The notes under the pieces were generated by a model. The model was not told the DNA's origin. It saw only the letters and a program-made list of their open reading frames with translations, and ran no database searches. Positions 6,831 to 12,362 of a stretch of 14,789 bases of DNA are shown piece after piece. Both the position numbers and the translations under genes were made by a program. Origin of the DNA: DAOTZS01 sp034434335 (GTDB taxonomy: Bacteria; Chloroflexota; Anaerolineae; CG2-30-64-16). Each line of letters opens with the position of its first letter. Within the stretch, counting starts at the first letter, position 1. Location: positions 1 through 14,789 of the forward strand of contig DAOTZS010000130.1 in assembly GCA_034434335.1 (NCBI GenBank), written 5' to 3'.

Positions 6831-8186
6831 ATGGTGGGCAAGGGTCCTATCCCGCAGCCGCCCTTGCCGGCCTTGCCAACCGCGGACGACGCGGAGGTCG
6901 CAGCCCCGCCGGCCGCGAGTAAACGTCAGCGACTGGCAACCTTGCTGGAGGGGGAACTGGATTTCCACGGTGCAGATAGCGGCTATGCCAGCCATGACCT
7001 GCACGCCTTCGCGGCCAAGTTTCCGCCCCAACTGCCTGGGCTTTTCATCCGGGGCCTGACAAACCCTGGCGACGTCGTCCTCGACCCGATGATGGGATCG
7101 GGCACTACAATCCTAGAGGCGCTGCTGCAGGGCCGCTTAGCCATAGGGTTGGACATCGACCCCCTGGCCCTCCGTCTGAGCAGGACCAAGACGACCCCCG
7201 TGGACGCGGCCCTGGTGCAAGAAGCTGCCGCGCAGGTGCTGGCCCGGGCAGCCGCGCTCTTGTTCGATAGCCAAACTCTTGAGGAGAGCCTGGCACGCCG
7301 GTTCGACGCCGAGACCCAAGACTTCATTGATTATTGGTTTCTGCCCCGCACCCAGCGGGAGCTGATGGCGTTAGTGCTGGCCATCCAGGAGATTGTTGAT
7401 CTATCCGTGCGCCGTTTCCTGGAGCTTACCTTCTCGTCCATCATAATCACCAAGTCTGGCGGCGTATCGCGCGCCCGAGACCTGGCCCATAGCCGGCCAC
7501 ACCGGGACGAGAACAAGGTGCCCAGGAGTGCTCTGGAGCAGTTCGCGCTGCGCCTGCGCCGCAACCTGGCCGGCGTTGTTCAGTTGCCTGTCGGGAGTGG
7601 AACGCTGGCAACCTGCCTGGCAGGGGATGCTCGCCGCCTGCCGCTGGCTGACAGCAGCGTAGACCTGGTGGTGACCTCGCCTCCTTATGCCAATGCCATT
7701 GACTACATGCGGGCCCACAAGTTCGGATTGGTCTGGCTTGGCCTGCCGCTCGGCAAGCTGAGCAACTGGCGCAGCAGATATATTGGCTCTGAGCGTGTCA
7801 GCAAGGCCGATCTTGTGCCGTTGCCTGACCAGGCTATGGCCGTGGTCCAGGATTTGGCCAGCCGTGACCCCAGGCGAGCTATGCTGCTGCACAGGTACTT
7901 TGGCGAAATGCGGGCTGTCCTGGGCGAGATCTATCGCGTCCTGCGCGGCGATACCGCTGCGATTCTGGTCGTGGGCAGCTCTCTCATGCGTGGCATAGAT
8001 GTACAGACCCACCGCTGCCTGGCAGAGATCGCCGCCAGCCTGGGGTTTGACGTTGTGAGGATCGCGCGTCGCGGCCTCGACCGCAATCGGCGCATGATGC
8101 CGGCGCGCTTCAGCCCGGACCGTGATTCTCCGATCGAGCAAAGGATACATGAGGAGTACGTCATTGGCCTGTGGAAACCCGCGTAG
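6831..8186 (+). CDS. Probable N4-cytosine/N6-adenine DNA methyltransferase (orphan)
   Basis: SAM-dependent methyltransferase of 451 residues. The SAM-binding region is at about 58-115: HAFAAKFPPQLP, then VVLDPMMGSGTT (82-93), LEAL, and GLDIDPLA (107-114). The catalytic motif TSPPY lies at 282-286 within VDLVVTSPPYANAIDY; the Ser-Pro-Pro-Tyr form is typical of N4-cytosine enzymes. The SAM motif precedes the catalytic motif, unlike the beta-class order. Residues 120-255 between them may include target recognition. The C-terminus ends EEYVIGLW, common in this family. TRM11/UPF0020-type RNA methylases share the DPxxGSGTT...DIDP layout, so an RNA substrate is not excluded; no THUMP domain is evident. 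The Pro/Ala-rich N-terminus (1-35) is probably disordered. GAGG (6821-6824) lies 6 nt before ATG. No endonuclease is nearby. Confidence 0.82.
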   Translation: MVGKGPIPQPPLPALPTADDAEVAAPPAASKRQRLATLLEGELDFHGADSGYASHDLHAFAAKFPPQLPGLFIRGLTNPGDVVLDPMMGSGTTILEALLQGRLAIGLDIDPLALRLSRTKTTPVDAALVQEAAAQVLARAAALLFDSQTLEESLARRFDAETQDFIDYWFLPRTQRELMALVLAIQEIVDLSVRRFLELTFSSIIITKSGGVSRARDLAHSRPHRDENKVPRSALEQFALRLRRNLAGVVQLPVGSGTLATCLAGDARRLPLADSSVDLVVTSPPYANAIDYMRAHKFGLVWLGLPLGKLSNWRSRYIGSERVSKADLVPLPDQAMAVVQDLASRDPRRAMLLHRYFGEMRAVLGEIYRVLRGDTAAILVVGSSLMRGIDVQTHRCLAEIAASLGFDVVRIARRGLDRNRRMMPARFSPDRDSPIEQRIHEEYVIGLWKPA

Positions 8187-8210
8187 GGGCGGGCGATTGG
8201 AAATCGCACC

Positions 8211-8241
8211 GGGTAGCCGAAGGCAATGCCTTCGGCTACCC
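8211..8241. repeat. Perfect 15-bp palindrome
   Basis: GGGTAGCCGAAGGCA (8211-8225) and its exact reverse complement (8227-8241) flank a single A, forming at least 14 bp of stem. It starts 25 bp after the methyltransferase stop. With no T-run it is a poor intrinsic terminator but could block 3' exonucleases. Confidence 0.85.
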
Positions 8242-8276
8242 GGGTACGGGCGCGGCAGAGGAGGGGAGCTGTGGTC

Positions 8277-8344
8277 GCTAACTTGATGCCAATGGGGCGA
8301 CCACCAGGGTCGCCCCTACCGCTAAACTTGATGCCAATGGAGCG
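8277..8344. repeat. Direct repeat pair with central hairpin
   Basis: Two copies of a 23-24-bp sequence containing AACTTGATGCCAATGG lie at 8277-8299 and 8321-8344; they differ by one inserted A and one G-to-A change. Between and overlapping them, GGGGCGACC (8294-8302) pairs with GGTCGCCCC (8308-8316). The same arm recurs inverted at 8350-8360 (GGTGGTCGCCC against 8295-8305). Confidence 0.8.
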
Positions 8345-8375
8345 GGCCTGGTGGTCGCCCACATAGGGCCTGTCT

Positions 8376-8408
8376 ACGTGCCTGGCACCTGGGAGGTGCC
8401 AGGCACGT
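8376..8408. repeat. Perfect 15-bp palindrome with GGG loop
   Basis: ACGTGCCTGGCACCT (8376-8390) is the exact reverse complement of 8394-8408 around a 3-nt GGG loop. It has no T-run. Confidence 0.88.
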
Positions 8409-8421
8409 GAGAGATGAGTCT

Positions 8422-8755
8422 CATATTCAGGAGTTACGCACTTTAGAGCGTATCGCCCCATCCCCCTACCCCTTTCCCCGCCTTGCGGGGAAGAGGGGAT
8501 CGAGATCGAGGGGTCTTCTGGGCGGCTTCGCCGCCCAGAAAAGCTACGCGGCGATAAATCGCCGGGCTAAGAGGGCAAAGCCACCCTCGGGACCGGGGCC
8601 TTCGGGGCTGGATACTTAGCCCGCAGGGCTTCGCTCTTTCAGCCCGGACGTAAACGTCCGGGCCTTCTGGCAAAAACCTACACTTGTGAGGATTGGGGGC
8701 GGGGGCTAGGGGGTGGAGGTACAGCGTAGTGCAACAGCGTAACTCCTGCCATATG
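8422..8755. mobile_element. MITE-like palindromic element (candidate)
   Basis: The left end CATATTCAGGAGTTACGC (8422-8439) matches the reverse complement of the right end (8737-8755) with one mismatch and one indel. The 12-bp core CAGGAGTTACGC / GCGTAACTCCTG is exact (8428-8439 and 8737-8748). Just inside, a C-rich tract (about 8456-8473) mirrors a G-rich tract (about 8694-8716). Internal hairpins include TTCCCCGC/GCGGGGAA (8474-8492), TTCTGGGCGGC/GCCGCCCAGAA (8516-8540), CGGCGAT/ATCGCCG (8549-8564), AGCCC/GGGCT (8618-8630) and GCCCGGACG/CGTCCGGGC (8642-8663). It encodes no transposase. Target-site duplications are not evident. Confidence 0.55.
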
Positions 8756-8774
8756 TAATCGGAGGCCAGTTATC

Positions 8775-9941
8775 ATGTCCCATCGCATCTCGCGGCGGGT
8801 GGCGGCTGTGCCACCCTCAGGCATTCGCAAGTTCTTCGACATCGCTGCCACCATGCAGAATGTGATCTCACTCGGCATCGGCGAGCCTGACTTCACCACC
8901 CCAGATGTGATCCTGCAGGCCGGCATCGCCTCTCTGCAGCGGGGTGAAACGCACTACACGTCCAATGCCGGCATCCTGGAGTTGCGGCGAGCTATCGCGG
9001 CCCGCTGGGCCAGCCTTTACGGCGTGGCCTACGACCCCGAACAGGAAGTGTTGGTCACCATAGGCGGGTCAGAGGCCCTCTATCTGGCCCTTACCGCCAT
9101 CCTCGACCCAGGCGACGAAGTCCTCATCCCCCAGCCTTGCTTCGTCTCCTACGAGCCCGAGGTGACCCTGGCCGGCGGCGTCCCGGTGCCGATAGCCACG
9201 GGGGTGGCGACCCAGTTCCAGATCACGGCGGCGCAGCTTGAGGCCGCGGTGAGCCCACGCAGCCAGGCCATCCTCATCAACTACCCGAACAATCCCACCG
9301 GCGCCATCCTGGAACGGCCTCAGATGCTGGAGGTGGCCCGGGTCGCCGAGCAACACGACCTGATCGTCATCTCCGATGAGATCTACGATCGGCTGGTGTA
9401 CGATGGTGCCCACACCAGCTTCAGCAGCCTGCCTGGAATGCGCGAGCGCACTATCATCATCGGCGGCTTCTCCAAAGACTATGCCATGACCGGGTGGCGG
9501 TTGGGCTTTGCCCTGGCCCCAGCCGATATCCTGGGCGCCATGCGCAAGGTGCACCAGTACACCATCATGTGTGCGTCCACCACGGCCCAGGTGGCAGCCA
9601 TCACCGCCCTCACCGATCCGGCCGCCGAGGAAGCTGTGCTGGCCATGCGCCAGGCATACGATGAGCGGCGGAAGCTGTTGGTGCAGGGCCTGAACAACAT
9701 CGGCCTGGCCACCTTCGAGCCGCGGGGGGCCTTCTATGCCTTCCCCGACATCCGGGCCAGCGGCCTGACCTCTGAGCAGTTTGCCTGGAAACTCTTGGAG
9801 GAGGAACAGGTGGCCTGCATCCCAGGGCCGGCGTTCGGCCTGGGAGGCGAAGGCTACGTGCGCATGTGCTACGCCACGGCCAAAGACCAGATCGAAGAGG
9901 CGCTGGAGCGCATGTATCGTTTCATGCGTCGGCATGGTTGA
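8775..9941 (+). CDS. Class I/II pyridoxal-phosphate aminotransferase
   Basis: Fold-type I PLP enzyme of 388 residues in the aspartate-aminotransferase superfamily, close to the Ib subgroup (aspartate/aromatic/alanine-type transaminases). Visible landmarks are the N-terminal ISLGIGEPDF, YPNNPTG with N173 expected to contact PLP, SDEIYDRLVYDG with D201 and Y204, the Schiff-base lysine K234 in GGFSKDYAMTGWRLG, and R363 in GYVRMCYA for the substrate carboxylate. Length is normal and all key residues are present. GGAGG (8761-8765) precedes the ATG by 9 nt. Its substrate is not readable. Its position before a tryptophan-regulated gene could suggest aromatic amino-acid metabolism, but the next promoter starts 7 nt after its stop, so it is transcribed separately. 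It follows a repeat-filled spacer with no clear promoter. Confidence 0.92.
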   Translation: MSHRISRRVAAVPPSGIRKFFDIAATMQNVISLGIGEPDFTTPDVILQAGIASLQRGETHYTSNAGILELRRAIAARWASLYGVAYDPEQEVLVTIGGSEALYLALTAILDPGDEVLIPQPCFVSYEPEVTLAGGVPVPIATGVATQFQITAAQLEAAVSPRSQAILINYPNNPTGAILERPQMLEVARVAEQHDLIVISDEIYDRLVYDGAHTSFSSLPGMRERTIIIGGFSKDYAMTGWRLGFALAPADILGAMRKVHQYTIMCASTTAQVAAITALTDPAAEEAVLAMRQAYDERRKLLVQGLNNIGLATFEPRGAFYAFPDIRASGLTSEQFAWKLLEEEQVACIPGPAFGLGGEGYVRMCYATAKDQIEEALERMYRFMRRHG

Positions 9942-9947
9942 GCGCGT

Positions 9948-9976
9948 TTGACAGATTGCCCACGCTGTGCTATAGT
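9948..9976 (+). promoter_or_regulatory. Sigma70 promoter of the T-box-trpB transcript
   Basis: Perfect TTGACA (9948-9953), a 17-bp spacer and TATAGT (9971-9976) with an extended TG (9968-9969). Transcription should start near 9983, just ahead of the T-box stem I. Confidence 0.85.
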
Positions 9977-10005
9977 CGCCGCACAATTGAATAATGCCCC
10001 ACAAA

Positions 10006-10445
10006 AGCGACGAGCCGGACTAGTAAGCATCAGCCCTCAGGGGGCACCTCCAGCACCTTATACCTATCCGTTGAAGCGGTGGTAGGATGGCTGGCAGGGC
10101 AAGCGGGGCTCCAGAGAGCCATCTAACGGGCAGCCAGCAATACAGCCCGTTGCTGTGAAGATGGCGCCAGCGCGGATGCCGAATGGACCGGGGAGCTGCA
10201 GGCTGAAAGGCAGTTGCGATGCAACAGGTTGGCCGAGTAAGCTGTGCCGGAATCGCCACCGTTATCGAGGCTGAGGGGATCGGAACACGATCCAGGCGAC
10301 GGCTGCCAGGGGCGTTGTTCCCGTCCCTGCAATGAGTGAGGTCGGCTTTGCGCGCCGGCCTAATTGGGGTGGCACCGCGGGTGGTTGTTAGAACCCTCGT
10401 CCCCTACCGGGCCCGATAGGGCCCCAACGGGGGGCGGGGGTTTTT
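10006..10445 (+). promoter_or_regulatory. T-box riboswitch, tryptophan specific
   Basis: A tRNA-sensing leader controlling trpB2 by transcription antitermination. Stem I is closed by AGC/GCT and CCGG (10015-10018)/CCGG (10188-10191). It holds the loop-E partners AGTA (10022-10025) and GAA (10181-10183), and GCATC (10027-10031) pairs with GATGC (10175-10179). The specifier is TGG at 10184-10186 (Trp), followed by A. A second AGTA (10236-10239) fits stem II, the F-box CCGTTATC is at 10259-10266, and a stem III candidate GGATCG/CGATCC is at 10277-10293. The T-box GGGGTGGCACCGCG is at 10366-10379; its TGGC bulge can pair with the GCCA end of tRNA-Trp, whose bacterial discriminator base is G. The 12-bp terminator follows. 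Specifier, T-box bulge and downstream gene all agree on tryptophan. Confidence 0.95.
10393..10445 (+). terminator. Regulated intrinsic terminator of the T-box leader
   Basis: ACCCTCGTCCCC (10393-10404) pairs over 12 positions (two G-U) with 10430-10441, with an inner GGGCCC-GATA-GGGCCC hairpin, followed by TTTTT (10441-10445). The same 5' arm can instead pair with the T-box at 10366-10380 to form the antiterminator, giving the on/off choice. Confidence 0.9.
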
Positions 10446-10556
10446 GTTACCCGGCGGGCGGCGCCCCTGCCCCTCCCTGAGGCAGCCTACCCGGGCTGCC
10501 ACACAGCCCGCCACATACGGGCCATACGGCCCATATCTCAGCCTGGAGGGGATAAA
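10446..10556 (+). other. Post-terminator leader of trpB2
   Basis: About 110 bp between the T-box terminator and the gene. It contains small hairpins, GGCAGCC/GGCTGCC (10481-10500) and ATACGGGCC with GGCCCATAT (about 10515-10536, one mismatch), and a strong Shine-Dalgarno GGAGGGG (10544-10550) 6 nt before the ATG. There is no sign of a leader peptide. Confidence 0.5.
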
Positions 10557-11918
10557 ATGTCCGACAACTATCGCCTGATCCTACCCGAATCACAGATCCC
10601 AACACACTGGTACAACATCGTGCCCGATCTGCCCGCACCTTTGCCGCCGGTCCTCCACCCGGCCACACACCAGCCGGTGACACCGGACGACCTGGCCCCC
10701 ATCTTCCCCATGAGCCTGATCATGCAGGAGGCCAGCCAGGAGCGCTACATCCCGATCCCCGACGAGTTGCGGGAGATATATCGGCTGTGGCGGCCAACAC
10801 CGTTGGTGCGCGCTACCCGCCTGGAGCAGGCACTGGATACACCAGCGCATATCTACTACAAGAACGAGAGCGTCAGCCCCAGCGGCAGCCACAAGCTCAA
10901 CACCGCGCTGGCCCAGGTCTACTACAACAAGAAAGAGGGAGTGGAGCGCGTCGTCACAGAGACAGGGGCTGGCCAGTGGGGTTCGGCACTGTGCATTGCC
11001 GGGGCTTTCTTCGGCGTGGCCGTAGAGGTCTTCATGGTGAAGGTCAGCTATTACCAGAAGCCCTATCGGCGCTCGATAATGCAGGCCTATGGCGGCAGGG
11101 TGACGCCCAGTCCATCAGAGCGAACCAGGGCAGGCCGGGCCATCCTGGCCAAAGACCCGAACAGCAACGGCAGCCTGGGCATTGCCATCTCAGAGGCCGT
11201 TGAATTGGCTGTGAGCGATCGGGCCAGCCGCTACTCCCTGGGCTCGGTGCTCAACCATGTCCTGCTGCACCAGACCATCGTTGGGCAGGAGGCCGTGGTG
11301 GGGATGGAGGAGTTCGGCGAGTGGCCCGACGTGGTGATCGGCTGCGTAGGCGGCGGCTCGAACTATGCAGGGTTGGCTTTCCCCTTCCTGTATCGCTCTC
11401 TGAAGGAGGGCCGAAAGACCCGCTTCCTGGCCATTGAGCCGGCCTCCTGCCCTACCCTTACACGGGGCCCCTATGCCTACGATTTTGGCGACACGGCCGG
11501 CATGACACCCCTGATCAAGATGCACACCCTGGGCCACGACTTCATGCCGCCGGGCATCCACGCAGGAGGGCTACGCTATCATGGCATGGCTCCGCTCGTC
11601 TCAGCCCTGGTGAAGTCGGGGCACATCGAGCCCCGTGCCTACAACCAGGTGGAGTGCTTCGAGGCTGCCGTCCTCTTTGCCCGCACCGAGGGTATCCTCC
11701 CCGCGCCGGAGACCAGCCATGCCATCCGGGCAGTCGTAGACGAGGCCCTGGAGGCCAAGGAGAAGGGCGAGAAGAGGGTGATCCTGTTCAACTTCTCCGG
11801 CCATGGCCACTTTGATATGGCCGCCTACGACGCATACCTGGCCGGCGAGCTGCAGAACTACCCCATGCCGGAGGATGAGCTGCGCCGGTCGCTGGCAAGC
11901 CTGCCTAAGGTCGAATAG
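10557..11918 (+). CDS. trpB2: TrpB2-type tryptophan synthase beta chain
   Basis: PLP-dependent beta-replacement enzyme that makes tryptophan from indole and serine (some TrpB2 enzymes prefer O-phosphoserine). At 453 residues with a long N-terminal region (NYRLILPESQIPTHWYNI...) it belongs to the TrpB2/TrpB-related group rather than the ~400-aa TrpB1. Catalytic features are K113 in GSHKLNTA (Schiff base), E135 in TETGAGQWG, the phosphate-binding CVGGGSN (263-269) and a C-terminal NFSGHGHFD whose Ser contacts the PLP ring nitrogen. RRSIMQAYGG (171-180) and the HxGGLRYHG region are also group-typical. No trpA is in the window, consistent with TrpB2 acting alone or using free indole. Expression should respond to uncharged tRNA-Trp through the leader. 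No clear terminator follows. Confidence 0.93.
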   Translation: MSDNYRLILPESQIPTHWYNIVPDLPAPLPPVLHPATHQPVTPDDLAPIFPMSLIMQEASQERYIPIPDELREIYRLWRPTPLVRATRLEQALDTPAHIYYKNESVSPSGSHKLNTALAQVYYNKKEGVERVVTETGAGQWGSALCIAGAFFGVAVEVFMVKVSYYQKPYRRSIMQAYGGRVTPSPSERTRAGRAILAKDPNSNGSLGIAISEAVELAVSDRASRYSLGSVLNHVLLHQTIVGQEAVVGMEEFGEWPDVVIGCVGGGSNYAGLAFPFLYRSLKEGRKTRFLAIEPASCPTLTRGPYAYDFGDTAGMTPLIKMHTLGHDFMPPGIHAGGLRYHGMAPLVSALVKSGHIEPRAYNQVECFEAAVLFARTEGILPAPETSHAIRAVVDEALEAKEKGEKRVILFNFSGHGHFDMAAYDAYLAGELQNYPMPEDELRRSLASLPKVE

Positions 11919-11944
11919 GAGTGAGAGGCCGGGCAGCCAGGTTT

Positions 11945-11973
11945 TTGACAACCACACCGATTCCGTGGATAAT
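11945..11973 (+). promoter_or_regulatory. Sigma70 promoter of the zinc-ribbon gene
   Basis: Perfect TTGACA (11945-11950), a 17-bp spacer and GATAAT (11968-11973). The expected start is near 11980, a few bases before the hairpin at 11986. Confidence 0.75.
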
Positions 11974-11985
11974 CTGAAGTAGATC

Positions 11986-12014
11986 AGCCTCGGCGCCAGA
12001 TTGGCGCCGAGGCT
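11986..12014 (+). promoter_or_regulatory. 13-bp hairpin in the 5' leader of the zinc-ribbon gene
   Basis: AGCCTCGGCGCCA (11986-11998) is exactly complementary to 12002-12014 with a 3-nt GAT loop. It lies between the promoter and the Shine-Dalgarno (GGAGGA, 12021-12026), so it should form the very 5' end of the mRNA. No T-run follows, only TCTTGA, so it is more likely an mRNA-stability or translation element, though it could also slow readthrough from trpB2. Confidence 0.7.
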
Positions 12015-12033
12015 TCTTGAGGAGGATAGTGAA

Positions 12034-12231
12034 ATGGCTCAGGCAACCAAGATGGGCGCGGATACCGCCACCCTGGAGAAGCGCCGCAAGACCCTCAGCG
12101 GGCACAAGTGCAGCAAATGCGGCCAGGACATTACCTTTGGCGATCTGTTGGTCGTAAAGGTGATGTCCTTTGAAAGCGGCCGGCCACGCTCTCACAACGT
12201 CGTTTATCACCGTAAGTGCTACGCGATCTGA
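12034..12231 (+). CDS. Small zinc-ribbon-like protein
   Basis: A 65-residue basic protein of unknown function. It carries C26-x2-C29 (HKCSKCGQDI) and H59-x2-C62 (YHRKC) about 30 residues apart, which resembles a treble-clef or zinc-ribbon site binding one zinc ion. The N-terminal part up to about 22 is helical and charged. Such proteins often bind nucleic acid or a protein partner, but nothing here specifies which. ATG 12034 is chosen over an upstream in-frame TTG because GGAGGA (12021-12026) lies 7 nt before it and the TTG sits inside the leader hairpin. It is monocistronic, with its own promoter and a terminator 67 bp after its stop. Confidence 0.8.
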   Translation: MAQATKMGADTATLEKRRKTLSGHKCSKCGQDITFGDLLVVKVMSFESGRPRSHNVVYHRKCYAI

Positions 12232-12297
12232 TGCCTCTTTCTGGACTGGCATAGCCATAAAGAGCTGTTCGGGCCGCTGCCTCATAATTGCCTTGAT

Positions 12298-12334
12298 AGT
12301 TTCGGGGTGAGCCGGGGCACCCCGAAACTTTTTT
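12298..12334 (+). terminator. Intrinsic terminator after the zinc-ribbon gene
   Basis: AGTTTCGGGGTG (12298-12309) pairs perfectly with 12318-12329 around an 8-nt loop, followed by six T (12329-12334). It is the clearest constitutive terminator in the window. It lies only 28 nt before the next start codon, so the TPR gene needs either readthrough or a promoter that overlaps this element. Confidence 0.9.
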
Positions 12335-12362
12335 CACGGTCCATGCAATCAGGGGAGGTCTT

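Larger units (their letters stand above)
8187..8774. other. 588-bp gene-free region made of repeats
   Basis: No credible coding sequence is present; open frames here are by-products of GC-rich palindromes. From left to right it holds a short hairpin GCGATT/AATCGC (8192-8206 area), a 15-bp palindrome (8211-8241), a direct repeat with a hairpin between its copies (8277-8344), a second 15-bp palindrome (8376-8408) and a MITE-like unit with several internal hairpins (8422-8755). GGAGG at 8761-8765 then serves the aminotransferase. Confidence 0.75.

Noticed and set aside
7401..8150. A 249-codon open frame antisense to the methyltransferase
   Set aside because: It is opposite the conserved TSPPY region and shows no recognisable domain or ribosome binding site.
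6831..8186. Restriction-modification system
   Set aside because: No endonuclease or specificity gene is in the window; only the methyltransferase is supported.
8211..8241. Intrinsic terminator of the methyltransferase gene
   Set aside because: The stem is strong, but no T-run follows on either strand, so it is listed as a repeat.
8407..8619. A 70-codon open frame in the repeat region
   Set aside because: It runs through several hairpins of the MITE-like element and its sequence follows the palindromes, so it is not a gene.
9942..10556. A small gene or leader peptide in the long gap before trpB2
   Set aside because: The space is fully explained by the T-box leader; open frames here cross its conserved stems.
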